A stretch of DNA of 64,000 nucleotides from an uncultured Fulvivirga sp. (GCA_947500555.1 CANMSE010000002.1:1-64000); one strand, 5' to 3'; shown: positions 26,436-35,870, numbered from the stretch's first letter. Notes: generated from the sequence alone by a model not told the origin. Program-made: numbers and translations.

Positions 26436-27038
26436 GTGAATTTACTCTATGCTTTAGATTTAGTAGGAACGTTCGTATTTGCTGTCAGTGGACTTAGATT
26501 AGCCGCAAAAAAAGATATGGACTTATTTGGTGCCGCAGTAATTGCATTCGTTACAGCTGTGGGAGGAGGCACTACTCGTGACCTTCTTTTGGGCGCAACT
26601 CCAGTAGCATGGATTGAAAACTTGGATTACTCTGTAGCAATACTCTTAGCAGTACCCGTTACAATCATCTTCAAAAAATACATTGTCAATTTAAAGCGTA
26701 CCTTTTTCATATTTGATAGCATTGGTATTGCACTATTTACAATTAGCGGAATGGAAAAAGCTCTTGAATTTGGGTTAAGCCCAGGCATGGCTATGGGTAT
26801 GGGCATGGTTTCTGCCGTAGTAGGTGGCGTAATTCGGGACATTCTATGCAACGAGATACCGCTTATCTTCAGAAAAGAAATTTATGCAACGGCTTGCTTA
26901 ACAGGAGCACTATTTTTTTATATGATGTCAGTAATCGATCTTAATACAGACATCAACTATGTGCTGACAACTATTTTGATATTCTCAATTAGAGTGATAT
27001 CAATAAAATATAACTTATCAATGCCTAAGATGAAGTGA
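26436..27038 (+). CDS. TRIC-type cation channel family protein (YicG-like)
   Basis: 200 residues, almost wholly hydrophobic, made of two homologous halves of three membrane spans each. The repeat signatures are GGGTTRDLLLGATPVAW (first) and GGVIRDILCNEIPLIF (second), typical of the bacterial trimeric intracellular cation channel / UPF0126 family, which conducts K+ and other cations. It starts at GTG 26436, 5 bases after the preceding stop, so it may be the last gene of the sigma cluster, though it could be a separate housekeeping gene. Confidence 0.92.
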   Translation: MNLLYALDLVGTFVFAVSGLRLAAKKDMDLFGAAVIAFVTAVGGGTTRDLLLGATPVAWIENLDYSVAILLAVPVTIIFKKYIVNLKRTFFIFDSIGIALFTISGMEKALEFGLSPGMAMGMGMVSAVVGGVIRDILCNEIPLIFRKEIYATACLTGALFFYMMSVIDLNTDINYVLTTILIFSIRVISIKYNLSMPKMK

Positions 27039-27039
27039 C

Positions 27040-27582
27040 TTACAGTGAGGATTCAAAATTAGCCTCCCAATCAGGCCATTTGGTGTTCTTGTATTCATCG
27101 CTGCCAAAATACTTTACAATCATTTCAAATCTGTCGGGTTTCTGATATCCCGGAAGAGGTTGAATCATATTAAAATTTTCATCTAAAAAAACTACTGTAG
27201 GGTAGCTCATTTTATTATTTAGAAGTGCTGCGGCCAGTTCATGATAACCCCTTCTCCCGCTAGGCACAAACTTAAAAGTTTGATCCCTGAAGGTGATATT
27301 CGCTTCTTGTTCAGCATCTAGTTTAACAGCATAAAAGTTATCATTTAAATACTTAGCAATTACAGGTTGATTAAAAGTATTCTTATCCATTACCTTACAC
27401 CATCCGCACCAGTCAGTATATACATCAATGAAAATTTTTTTCTTTTCTACTTTGGATTTTTCGATGGCCTCCTCAAAACTTATCCAATTAACTTCAACTT
27501 TTTCATCAATCGTAAAACCTGTTGAAGTCAGTAAAAACAGAGTTAATAGCGAAGTATTAAATATCAGTTTCATTTTTTTCAT
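27040..27582 (-). CDS. Exported thioredoxin-fold protein
   Basis: 180 residues with signal peptide MKKMKLIFNTSLLTLFLLTSTG, then FIDVYTDWCGWCKVMDKNTF carrying the redox pair Cys59 and Cys62. VKLDAEQE and SYPTVVFLDENFN (cis-Pro) complete the fold. The CGWC centre and the DTDWCGWC context are those of DUF255/DsbD-gamma-like periplasmic reductases. Convergent with the TRIC gene with only 1 base between them. Partner unknown. Confidence 0.88.
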   Translation of the reverse strand: MKKMKLIFNTSLLTLFLLTSTGFTIDEKVEVNWISFEEAIEKSKVEKKKIFIDVYTDWCGWCKVMDKNTFNQPVIAKYLNDNFYAVKLDAEQEANITFRDQTFKFVPSGRRGYHELAAALLNNKMSYPTVVFLDENFNMIQPLPGYQKPDRFEMIVKYFGSDEYKNTKWPDWEANFESSL

Positions 27583-27630
27583 TACTCAGAATTATACTGA
27601 TTAAACCATGTTAAAGATAAAATAATTTCC

Positions 27631-28545
27631 TCAAGTGTTAATTTTTGATCTTATATATATATCTATATCTGATAACTGATCAGGATGAAACCATTTGATA
27701 TCATCATTTTTTCGAAACCATGTCATTTGACGTTTTGCATACCTTCTTGAATTTCGTTTTACTAACTCTACAGATTCTTCAAATGAAATTTCACCCTCCA
27801 AAAAACTAATAATCTCTTTATAACCTACTGTTTGCAAGGCTTGTTTGGATTTATAGTCAGTCAATGACTTAACCTCATCCAACAATCCGTCATCAATCAT
27901 TTGATCAACCCTGCTATTAATCCTGCCGTAAAGTTGTTCTCGGTTTCTTTCAAGCCCAATGACTATATTCTTAAAACTCCTTTTTTCTTTTTTGTTTAAT
28001 CGATAATATGAGAAGGGTTTTCCTGTGCCTCTGTAGATTTCAATAGCTCTGGTTACCCTTTGTGGGTTTGACAAGTCAACATCATAATAGTAATCTGGAT
28101 CTACAGTTTTAAGTTCTTCTATGAGTTTTTCCAATCCATATTTCAGTAGTTCCGCATTAACATTTTCTCGGTCCTTTTGTAAAATTTTTGGCATATTGGG
28201 AAGACCATATAATAAAGCATTAATATACAATCCTGACCCACCTACCAGGAACGCTACATTGTTATCCAGAAATATTTTATCTAGTAAGCTCAACGCTTCT
28301 CGTTCAAATTCTCCTGCTGAAAACTCATCTTTAATTGAATGACTATCAATAAAATGGTGACGTGCTTTCGACAAATCAGATTGCGAAGGTTTTGCCGTGC
28401 CAATCCTCATTTCTTTAAAAACCTGTCTAGAATCAGCGGATATTATTTCGGCAGAGTATAAATTGGCAAAATGAATGGCTAAATCTGTCTTACCAACTGC
28501 CGTTGGGCCTACAATTGATATAAGATATTTTGAATTCGCAGACAT
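27631..28545 (-). CDS. miaA: tRNA dimethylallyltransferase
   Basis: Adds the dimethylallyl group to A37 of tRNAs reading UNN codons. From ATG 28545 the protein has 304 residues, close to the family's 300-315, and starts just before the P-loop GPTAVGKTDLA (residues 13-23). SADSRQVFKEMRIGTAKPS, FLVGGSGLYINALLYGL, and QTVGYKEI are conserved. An in-frame ATG at 28602 would add 19 residues but lies in the divergent promoter region, so the shorter form is preferred. Confidence 0.95.
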   Translation of the reverse strand: MSANSKYLISIVGPTAVGKTDLAIHFANLYSAEIISADSRQVFKEMRIGTAKPSQSDLSKARHHFIDSHSIKDEFSAGEFEREALSLLDKIFLDNNVAFLVGGSGLYINALLYGLPNMPKILQKDRENVNAELLKYGLEKLIEELKTVDPDYYYDVDLSNPQRVTRAIEIYRGTGKPFSYYRLNKKEKRSFKNIVIGLERNREQLYGRINSRVDQMIDDGLLDEVKSLTDYKSKQALQTVGYKEIISFLEGEISFEESVELVKRNSRRYAKRQMTWFRKNDDIKWFHPDQLSDIDIYIRSKINT

Positions 28546-28590
28546 GGGCAAATAAGACTTTAAAATATGAAATCTCAAAGTCATAATATT

Positions 28591-28598
28591 TAGATTTG
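28591..28598 (+). promoter_or_regulatory. Candidate -7 box of the hybrid kinase gene
   Basis: TAGATTTG matches TAnnTTTG and lies 21 bases before the GTG start. No -33 match is found. Confidence 0.45.
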
Positions 28599-28618
28599 GC
28601 ATAAGACAGAATCAATAG

Positions 28619-30955
28619 GTGACTTCAAAAGAATTAAAGGACAAAGTAGATAAACTCGAAAAGCAGTTAAGTCAGGCGAATGAAAAGATCTCATTCTCCA
28701 ACGCCATTTTAGAAAGTGGCAATTTAATTGTGTGGTCAGTAGATCGAGAATTTGACCTTATTTCTTTTAATCAAAACTATTTTATTGAATTACTTCCTGC
28801 TAATGAGCGTAAGAAAATATATTTTGATCAAGATGGTGAAGTAGCATCAGAGTCCACTAAGTCTTTTTGGAAAAAACACTATAACAAAGCATTTTCTGGT
28901 CTATCCGTGGGCTTTGAAATTCGAATCAAGAACAATAGTAATTACGAATGGAAACAGGTATTTCTCAATCCTGTTTACAACAATAAAGTCAAAGTCATTG
29001 CGGTCTCTGGAGTAGCTTATGATATTACAGAGAAAACCGAATCGAGAAGACGGCTAGCCAATAGCGAAGAAAAGTTTAGAAATATATTTGAATCATTTCA
29101 AGATTTATATTTCAGAACGGATTTTAAAGGGAACATTATCATGCTCAGCCCTTCCATTAAAGAGATAATGGGATACGATGAAAAAGACCTTCTAGGAAAA
29201 AATGCTACGAATTTTTACATATATACCATCAAAATCAAATCACTGCTGAGACGATTAGTCACTAACGGTAGTGTAAGAAACTTTGATACAGGTATAATTC
29301 ATAAATCAGGTAAAGTGATCCCCTGTATTTGCAACATCAGGGTAATCTCGCATAAAGGCAAACCTCAATACATTGAAGGTGTTGCAAGAGATATTACAGA
29401 ACTAAGACAAGCAACAAAAGAACTCGAAGAATCCAAAGATCTGGCAGAAAGGTCTCTTCGGATTAAGGAACGTTTTTTAGCCAATATGAGCCATGAGATA
29501 CGGACTCCACTCAATGGAATCATGGGAATGCTACATTTAATTGAAGACGATTCTTTAAATCAAACGAACAAAAATCGCCTTAAAATTCTGAAAAATTCTG
29601 CTCAGATTTTGATGGATGTGCTAAATGATTTGCTGGACCTTTCGAAAATAGAAGCAGGTAAAATGCAACTCAAAGCAAGTACTATAAGTTGCCTAAAACT
29701 ATTCCAGAATTTACAAGTACTATTTGAGACGCAAGCCTTAGAAAAAAAGATTGATCTTAGTTTTGACATAGCAAAACAAGTACCCGAGTATATAATAGCT
29801 GATGAAATTAAACTAACTCAGATTTTTTCAAACCTGATTTCAAATGCGTTGAAATTTACTCCAAAAAACGGGAGTATTCATGTTCGGCTTTCAATGCATA
29901 AACAGGGAGATGAAGGATCATTTTTTTTAAGAGGCTCTGTCAAAGATTCTGGAATAGGTATATCTGAGAAAAATCAGAAAAAAATCTTCAGGAGTTTTAG
30001 CCAAGTTGATAGTTCGTCAAGTAAAGCTTATAAAGGGACCGGATTGGGGCTTTATATTTCTAAGAAGCTTTCTTCTTTAATGAACGGTTCTTTAGAAGTA
30101 AATTCAACTAAAAATAATGGGGCTGAATTCTGGTTTACATTCGAAACAAATCATACAAACAAGAACACAACCACCGATAACGCTTTAAAAAATGTTTCCT
30201 TGACTAACACTCCTAGTATAATGATAGTCGATGATAACAATGTCAATTTACAAATAGCTTCAGAAATACTTCATAAAGCGGGATGCAAAATCACAAAAGC
30301 GAAAAGTGGAAAGTCTGCCATAAAAAAAGCATCCAAGAAAATATTCAACTTGATTTTTATGGACATCCAAATGCCCGATATGGATGGGGTTGATGCTACG
30401 AAACTGATTAAGAAAGATGGCTTAAATCAAAGCACCCCAATAATCGCCATGACTGCATATTCTATGCAAGGTGATAAGGAGAAGTTCCTAACATACGGTA
30501 TGGATGATTACATATCTAAACCCATTAAACCTCACACATTACTCCAATCAGTAAAAAAATGGACCGAAGGCGATATTATACTTGAGAAAAAGTCTACTCC
30601 AAATTCTTCTGAAGTAAAGGTTCTAAATCATGATATATTGCACAGTTTAATTAAATACGGAGGAAAAGACATTGTAGAAGAAAGTGTGGTTGAATTCAAT
30701 ACAGAATGCAAACTTCAAATAGCAGAATGCCAAAAACTTATGTTATCTAAAGGTTATGATGAAATATTGGTTATTTTACATACTTTGAAAGGAAATTCTG
30801 GTACATTGGGAGCATCCGAAATGGCTGTATGGGCTGAAAGAATGGAGAAGCAAATGAAAATGAAAAAATATCATATTTTTGAGGAGAATTTAGAACAGTT
30901 TATAGCTATTCATCAGAGGTTTAAACAGGCATTTGAAGAGTTCAAATTAAATTAA
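28619..30955 (+). CDS. Hybrid sensor histidine kinase, PAS-PAS-HisKA-HATPase-REC-HPt
   Basis: 778 residues, no signal peptide or membrane span, so cytosolic. An N-terminal coiled coil and PAS-like region (about 1-140) precede a clear PAS S-box (about 150-265, ending DITELRQATKELEESKD). HisKA has FLANMSHEIRTPLNG with phospho-acceptor His292. The HATPase has DEIKLTQIFSNLISNALKFT and GTGLGLYISKKL. The receiver has IVDDNNVN and phospho-acceptor Asp582 in MDIQMPDMDG. A C-terminal HPt domain carries His721 in HTLKGNSGTLG. The GTG start follows a promoter box. A lone receiver follows 1 base later, so phosphoryl flow His-Asp-His-Asp is likely. Confidence 0.95.
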   Translation: MTSKELKDKVDKLEKQLSQANEKISFSNAILESGNLIVWSVDREFDLISFNQNYFIELLPANERKKIYFDQDGEVASESTKSFWKKHYNKAFSGLSVGFEIRIKNNSNYEWKQVFLNPVYNNKVKVIAVSGVAYDITEKTESRRRLANSEEKFRNIFESFQDLYFRTDFKGNIIMLSPSIKEIMGYDEKDLLGKNATNFYIYTIKIKSLLRRLVTNGSVRNFDTGIIHKSGKVIPCICNIRVISHKGKPQYIEGVARDITELRQATKELEESKDLAERSLRIKERFLANMSHEIRTPLNGIMGMLHLIEDDSLNQTNKNRLKILKNSAQILMDVLNDLLDLSKIEAGKMQLKASTISCLKLFQNLQVLFETQALEKKIDLSFDIAKQVPEYIIADEIKLTQIFSNLISNALKFTPKNGSIHVRLSMHKQGDEGSFFLRGSVKDSGIGISEKNQKKIFRSFSQVDSSSSKAYKGTGLGLYISKKLSSLMNGSLEVNSTKNNGAEFWFTFETNHTNKNTTTDNALKNVSLTNTPSIMIVDDNNVNLQIASEILHKAGCKITKAKSGKSAIKKASKKIFNLIFMDIQMPDMDGVDATKLIKKDGLNQSTPIIAMTAYSMQGDKEKFLTYGMDDYISKPIKPHTLLQSVKKWTEGDIILEKKSTPNSSEVKVLNHDILHSLIKYGGKDIVEESVVEFNTECKLQIAECQKLMLSKGYDEILVILHTLKGNSGTLGASEMAVWAERMEKQMKMKKYHIFEENLEQFIAIHQRFKQAFEEFKLN

Positions 30956-30956
30956 C

Positions 30957-31325
30957 ATGGCGAAAAAAATACTACTAGCGGATGACAGTCCCGTTATTCA
31001 AACACTTTCAAAAAAGATATTTCATGGCCAAGGTTATGAGCTAGTTGGATTGAAAACAGGAGCTAAGGTCATGAGTGAAATTGATAAAAATGACTTTGAC
31101 GTAATTATTCTCGATATCATTCTGCCTGAGATTAATGGTATGGACTTAGCCAAGCAAATAAGAGAATTGAAAGACTCCAAAAAAGCCGCTACTCCCATAA
31201 TAGCAATATCAGGTAATTATAAAAACTATTCTAAAAGTGACTTCGATGAAGTAGGTATAAATGAATATTTAATAAAACCTCTAGATTACGATGCATTAGT
31301 AAATGCAGTGAAAAAATATGCCTAG
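30957..31325 (+). CDS. Single-domain response regulator (CheY-like)
   Basis: 122 residues with only a receiver domain: acidic pair in LLADDSPV, phospho-acceptor Asp53 in VIILDIILPEING, Ser in AISGNYK (in place of the usual Thr/Ser) and Lys in IKPLDY. No output domain. It begins 1 base after the hybrid kinase gene, so it is a natural partner of the kinase HPt domain. Confidence 0.93.
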   Translation: MAKKILLADDSPVIQTLSKKIFHGQGYELVGLKTGAKVMSEIDKNDFDVIILDIILPEINGMDLAKQIRELKDSKKAATPIIAISGNYKNYSKSDFDEVGINEYLIKPLDYDALVNAVKKYA

Positions 31326-31595
31326 ATGAGGTATTCAAAGCACTTCTTGAATAAATTAGAAGACTTAATAGCTGAAACCGATTATATATTAAGGTACGAA
31401 AGAGGAAATTTCAACTCTGGCTGGTGTGTATTAAAAGATACTAAAGTCATCATAGTTAATAAGTTTTTTGCTACAGATGGAAAAATTAATTGTCTTATTG
31501 AGATAATAAAAACTGTGGCAATTGATCAGTCTGTTCTCAGTGATAAGAATCAACAACTTTACTTAGAACTAGCACAAACTAAGTTAGAATTGTGA
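31326..31595 (+). CDS. Conserved small protein of unknown function
   Basis: 89 residues starting directly after the stop of the response regulator and overlapping the next gene by 4 bases, so it is very likely translated. It begins MRYSKHFLNKLEDLIAETDY and includes RYERGNFNSGWCVLKDTKVIIVNKFF, a beta-rich core, then a helical tail. I recognise no named domain. Soluble, no signal peptide. Confidence 0.75.
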   Translation: MRYSKHFLNKLEDLIAETDYILRYERGNFNSGWCVLKDTKVIIVNKFFATDGKINCLIEIIKTVAIDQSVLSDKNQQLYLELAQTKLEL

Positions 31596-32356
31596 AAGTA
31601 ACTTTCTTAGGAACTGGTACTTCCCAGGGCATTCCAGTAATCGCTTGCGAATGCAGCGTTTGCCAATCATTGGATTTTAGAGATAAGCGTCTTCGTACTT
31701 CCATTCACATTGAGATAGATGGAAAAAGCTTTGTAATAGATACAGGCCCAGACTTTCGACAGCAAATGTTACGCGAAAGAATTAAGCAACTGGATGCTGT
31801 AATTTTTACCCACGAACATAAAGATCACACAGCAGGCATGGATGATGTGAGAGCATTTAACTTTTTACAAAAAAAAGAAATGCCGATATATGCAGAACGG
31901 AGGGTAGTTGAGCAACTCAAAATGGAATTTAGCTATGTTTTTTCTGACAAAAAATATCCAGGGGTTCCACAGATATTACCTAAGCTAATAAATGGAATAG
32001 ATCCTTTTGAAGTAGATGATATCAAATTTATACCAATACAAGTCATGCATCTTAACCTTCCTGTTTTGGGTTTCAGAATTGAAAATTTCACCTATATAAC
32101 CGATGCGAATCACATAGAAACTGCACAAAAAGATAAAATAAAAGGCTCAGAAGTATTGGTTATTAACGCCTTGCAAAGGGAAAAACACATCTCTCATTTT
32201 AATTTGCAGGAAGCCATTGAAATGGCAGATGAGCTAGGTGCAAAACGTACCTATTTTACACACATATCTCACAAGATGGGTTTACACACAGAAGTCGAAT
32301 CAGAGCTTCCAGAGGGTATAGCCTTAGCCCACGATGGATTAGTTATAGAATTGTAG
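31592..32356 (+). CDS. Metallo-beta-lactamase fold hydrolase (PhnP-like)
   Basis: 254 residues from GTG 31592. FLGTGTSQGIP opens the fold, CSVC resembles the zinc-knuckle of PhnP, FTHEHKDHTAGMDD (HxHxDH at residues 74-79) binds the metal pair, and TYFTHISHKMG gives the late His. The family includes cyclic-phosphate phosphodiesterases and tRNase-Z-like enzymes; the substrate is unknown here. The 3' end overlaps the next gene by 1 base. Confidence 0.9.
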   Translation: MKVTFLGTGTSQGIPVIACECSVCQSLDFRDKRLRTSIHIEIDGKSFVIDTGPDFRQQMLRERIKQLDAVIFTHEHKDHTAGMDDVRAFNFLQKKEMPIYAERRVVEQLKMEFSYVFSDKKYPGVPQILPKLINGIDPFEVDDIKFIPIQVMHLNLPVLGFRIENFTYITDANHIETAQKDKIKGSEVLVINALQREKHISHFNLQEAIEMADELGAKRTYFTHISHKMGLHTEVESELPEGIALAHDGLVIEL

Positions 32357-33894
32357 TGCATAACAATTACTATTTTTTAAAAGACCTTACCAGAGCTCTT
32401 GAAAAAGAGATATTAGGATATCGACTGACCTCTTCCTTTACACAGAATAAAAACGAGCTCATATTTATTTTTACTGATAACGATTCAGAGTTTATTGTCA
32501 AGGCACATTTGAACCCTACTTTTTGCTGCTTGTCATTTCCAGATGAATTTCATCGGGCCAGAAAAAATAGTGTAGATATTTTTGAAGAAGCTTTCGGCTT
32601 AAAAGTCACTGGTATAAAGCAATTTTTAAATGAAAGAGTATTTTCAATACAGCTGGAGAGTGATGTAGAGATCGTATTTAAAATGCACGGAAATCGGTCT
32701 AATGTACTTTTGGCAAGATCCAGTAAAGTTGTAGCCATTTTCAATAATAAATTAGAAAAGGATTTTTCAATATCTACCTCACATTTAGACAGGCTGATAG
32801 ACCAAACTTTTGAAATGTTTGAAAAATCGGGTGATGATGAAAAAACGCTATTCCCTACCTTCGGAAAGGTTGTTCAGGCTTTTCTTACTAAGGAAAGATA
32901 TAAATCCAGAGATAATGAAGGCAAATGGTCATTAATCCAAGAGGTTTTAAGGAGTTTAAGCAATGGTCGATATTATGTTAATTCTGAAGCTCTCTCACTC
33001 ATGCCTCTTTCAGACAGCCAGGAATTTAATAACCCCATTGTTGCAATCAATTATTTTTTCAACGCATATATTTCTTCTAAACATTTAAATGAAGAAAAAA
33101 GAAGGGTTGTAAATAAACTACTTACGAAAGTAAAAAAGGGTGCTGCCTATTTAGATAAGACTTCGAAAAAGCTATCAGAAATAAAATCTAATATCAATCA
33201 TCGAATCTTTGGCGATTTGATTATGGCCAACCTTCATAACATCCCTGCTAACAGCAAAAAAATCGCTCTTTCTAATTTTTATAATGAAGGAAATCAGATC
33301 TCTATTACTTTGAAGCCCTCATTAACTGCTCAAAAAAATGCGGAATTATACTATAAAAAAGCTAAAAATCAGTCTATTGAGATAGAAACATTAGAATTCA
33401 ATATTGAAAGAAAAAAAACAGAACTAAGTGCTTTAAAAGTTCATCTTGAAACGATTAAGGGTTTCGAAGATTACAAAGAGCTAAAAAAGTATTTGACTAC
33501 AAATAAACTTATTGATGAAGTGAATAACGAGCTAAAATATAAACCCTATCATCAATTTCAAATTGATGATTTCGTTATTTGGCTTGGGAAAAATGCAGTT
33601 GCTAATGACAAAATGTTGCACCTGACATATAAAGAAGACTTATGGTTACATGCCAAAGATGTTTCGGGGTCACATGTGATTATAAAACATCAATCAGGGA
33701 AACAACCTTCATCACATATTAAAGAAAAGGCAGCTGAACTTGCTGCTTACTTCTCAAAAAGGAAAAATGACACATTGTGCCCTGTAATTATCACACCTAA
33801 AAAATTCGTTAGAAAAAGAAAAGGTGATCCTCCGGGAGCAGTAATTGTAGAAAAAGAAGATGTGATCTTAGTTACTCCAGAAAACTGGACTTAA
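32356..33894 (+). CDS. NFACT RNA-binding domain protein (RqcH-like)
   Basis: 512 residues from GTG 32356. The N-terminal half is a divergent NFACT-N-like region, the middle (about 330-380) is a helical coiled coil (ETLEFNIERKKTELSALKVH), and the C-terminal NFACT-R domain shows FVIWLGKNAVANDKML, LWLHAKDVSGSHVIIKH, SHIKEKAAELAAYFSK. Homologues bind peptidyl-tRNA on stalled 50S subunits and help rescue ribosomes. It is shorter and less conserved at the N-terminus than RqcH, so an exact role is inferred. Confidence 0.88.
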   Translation: MHNNYYFLKDLTRALEKEILGYRLTSSFTQNKNELIFIFTDNDSEFIVKAHLNPTFCCLSFPDEFHRARKNSVDIFEEAFGLKVTGIKQFLNERVFSIQLESDVEIVFKMHGNRSNVLLARSSKVVAIFNNKLEKDFSISTSHLDRLIDQTFEMFEKSGDDEKTLFPTFGKVVQAFLTKERYKSRDNEGKWSLIQEVLRSLSNGRYYVNSEALSLMPLSDSQEFNNPIVAINYFFNAYISSKHLNEEKRRVVNKLLTKVKKGAAYLDKTSKKLSEIKSNINHRIFGDLIMANLHNIPANSKKIALSNFYNEGNQISITLKPSLTAQKNAELYYKKAKNQSIEIETLEFNIERKKTELSALKVHLETIKGFEDYKELKKYLTTNKLIDEVNNELKYKPYHQFQIDDFVIWLGKNAVANDKMLHLTYKEDLWLHAKDVSGSHVIIKHQSGKQPSSHIKEKAAELAAYFSKRKNDTLCPVIITPKKFVRKRKGDPPGAVIVEKEDVILVTPENWT

Positions 33895-35325
33895 TTATTC
33901 TACAACATTAAGTTTTACGGTATTCGTTCTACCTCTGGCATCAATGGGCATACTGGCAGTAGTGATAAATACATCCCCAGTTACTATATGCCCCTTTTCC
34001 TTAAGAATAGCCTCAATATCAGCAAAGGTATCATCTGTAGACACCTCTTTATTGTAATAATAACCCCTTACGCCCCATATTAGGTTCATAGTATTCAACA
34101 GCGGTCGATTACTAGTAAATATAAATATATTCGCTTTTGGTCGATGAGAAGCCAATTTAAAAGCAGTATAGCCAGAAGCTGTCATACCGATAATGGCTTT
34201 AGCTTTTGAAGCTTTAGCCAACCTTGCTGAAGCAAGTACCAGCGTATTGTTTAAAAACAATGAATCTCCCTCAATTGGCAATTCATGTTTAAAATAAACA
34301 TCAGCCTGCGCTTCAACACTCGTAATGGTTTTAACCATACTATTAATAACTTCCACCGGATAAAGTCCCGCTGCTGTTTCCGCAGACAACATTAATGCGT
34401 CAGCACCATCCATCACAGCATTTGCTACATCATTAGTCTCAGCTCTTGTTGGTCTCGGGTTTTCAATCATGCTCTCCATCATCTGCGTAGCTATAATCAC
34501 AGGTTTTGCAGAACGATTACACATTTCAACAATTCTTTTTTGAGCCATTGGCACCTCTTCCATAAAAATCTCAACCCCCAAATCACCTCTGGCAACCATA
34601 ATGCCATCCGTAGCTTCTACTATAGCTTCAATATTTTTTATAGCCTCAGGTTTTTCTATTTTGGCTATTATTCTACACGATTTACCTGCCTCATCAATTC
34701 TGCGTCTTAGGTCAATAATATCCTCTTCAGATCTCACAAAAGACAGTGCAATCCAATCTATTTCATGTTGAACACCAAACTCTAAATCTTTCAGATCCTT
34801 TTCCGTTAATGAAGGTGCAGATACCTTAGTAAAAGGCAGATTGATACCTTTTCTGGATTTGAGTTTACCCCCATATATCACCTCAGTTTCGACATCTTCA
34901 CCATCAACCTTAGTCACCTTAAGTTCAATTTTTCCGTCATCTATTAATATAGAATCCCCTACGTTAACATCATTGCATAAATTCTGGTAAACAGTACTTA
35001 CTTTTTCACTATTTCCAATCATTTCCTGATTAGTGATAATTAGTTTATCACCCTTAGAAATTTTAGTGCCTTTTTCAACCTCTCCTACTCTAATTTTAGG
35101 CCCTTGCAGATCTTGAAGTAGACAAATACATGTGTCTAACTCATTATTCAATTCTCGAACATACTTTATCACCTGCGCATGATCCTCGTGGGTCCCATGC
35201 GAAAAATTTAATCTAAATATATCTACACCAGCCTTAATAAGGCTTTTCAACTTCTCTTTAGTATTAGAAGCAGGTCCGACCGTTGCAATCACTTTGGTCT
35301 TGTTGAAATGAATTTCTTCTCTCAT
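33895..35325 (-). CDS. pyk: Pyruvate kinase
   Basis: 476 residues from ATG 35325 (a TTG 6 bases earlier is possible). Transfers phosphate from phosphoenolpyruvate to ADP, the last step of glycolysis. TKVIATVGPASNTKEKL and FRLNFSHG form the start, IIAKIEKPEAIKN holds the active-site Lys, MVARGDLGVEI the metal-binding Glu/Asp, and MDGADALMLSAETAAG follows. The end is a compact C-terminal domain. It begins 2 bases after the stop of the IPExxxVDY gene, a pairing common in Bacteroidota. Confidence 0.97.
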   Translation of the reverse strand: MREEIHFNKTKVIATVGPASNTKEKLKSLIKAGVDIFRLNFSHGTHEDHAQVIKYVRELNNELDTCICLLQDLQGPKIRVGEVEKGTKISKGDKLIITNQEMIGNSEKVSTVYQNLCNDVNVGDSILIDDGKIELKVTKVDGEDVETEVIYGGKLKSRKGINLPFTKVSAPSLTEKDLKDLEFGVQHEIDWIALSFVRSEEDIIDLRRRIDEAGKSCRIIAKIEKPEAIKNIEAIVEATDGIMVARGDLGVEIFMEEVPMAQKRIVEMCNRSAKPVIIATQMMESMIENPRPTRAETNDVANAVMDGADALMLSAETAAGLYPVEVINSMVKTITSVEAQADVYFKHELPIEGDSLFLNNTLVLASARLAKASKAKAIIGMTASGYTAFKLASHRPKANIFIFTSNRPLLNTMNLIWGVRGYYYNKEVSTDDTFADIEAILKEKGHIVTGDVFITTASMPIDARGRTNTVKLNVVE

Positions 35326-35327
35326 AA

Positions 35328-35747
35328 TCAATTTAAAAAATTGTCTTTTGATTTTATTCGTTCAAGCGGAATCGCGGCAATATATTCAATGTATTTCACT
35401 TCACGCAATTGTTTCAATACTTCTTGCACTGCAAACGTTTGAAACTGTCCATTAATTTTTATTACGTAATCGTAATGAGACATTTCAGGAAGAATATATA
35501 ACTTGTCATTATCAGGTGATTTATTACGAAATATTTGAAATTCACAACTGTCGTCTGTGAATAAAAAATTTAGAATTCCACCTGAATCTGTAGATGTTTC
35601 GTCCAATAAGTAATCTTCTTGTTTAACCAACTTTATATTGAGATGGTTATTTATCGCCCATGATAACTTATGAAATTTCACTGAAGAGCTTATGCCCAAC
35701 AATTCAAAATCATATTCAAAATCGACAAATAATTTTGACTTTTTCAT
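35328..35747 (-). CDS. IPExxxVDY-type family protein
   Basis: 139 residues from ATG 35747. It starts KKSKLFVDFEYDFELLGIS, has KLSWAINNHLNIKLVKQEDY, and ends in EYIAAIPLERIKSKDNF, a variant of the Bacteroidota C-terminal motif that names the IPExxxVDY family. Function unknown; its constant position directly before pyk suggests a link to glycolysis or to pyk expression. A minus-strand -7 box lies at 35763-35770. Confidence 0.75.
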   Translation of the reverse strand: MKKSKLFVDFEYDFELLGISSSVKFHKLSWAINNHLNIKLVKQEDYLLDETSTDSGGILNFLFTDDSCEFQIFRNKSPDNDKLYILPEMSHYDYVIKINGQFQTFAVQEVLKQLREVKYIEYIAAIPLERIKSKDNFLN

Positions 35748-35762
35748 AGAGATTAATAAACA

Positions 35763-35770
35763 CAAAAATA
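35763..35770 (-). promoter_or_regulatory. Candidate -7 box of the IPExxxVDY-pyk operon
   Basis: Reads TATTTTTG on the minus strand, matching TAnnTTTG, 15 bases before the start codon at 35747. No -33 match. It makes in-frame starts above 35747 unlikely. Confidence 0.45.
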
Positions 35771-35839
35771 GAGTGAAGTTTTAAGTAATTTTGGGTATTC
35801 TTGGATAAATAATGAGGTCGAATAACTTTCCATAAATTG

Positions 35840-35870
35840 TTTGACATTAATTCATTAATGTATTTCTTTG
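35840..35870 (+). promoter_or_regulatory. acpP-fabF promoter with an embedded 18-bp operator-like palindrome
   Basis: TTTG at 35840-35843 and TTTCTTTG at 35863-35870 (one mismatch to TAnnTTTG) are 19 bases apart, the standard Bacteroidota promoter. The spacer holds ACATTAAT-TC-ATTAATGT (35844-35861), a perfect 8-bp inverted repeat with a 2-base centre. A dimeric regulator bound there would cover the promoter. The acpP start is 28 bases downstream. Confidence 0.55.

Noticed and set aside
28546..28602. miaA start at ATG 28602
   Set aside because: It would extend miaA into the divergent promoter of the kinase gene and add residues before the family's usual N-terminus.
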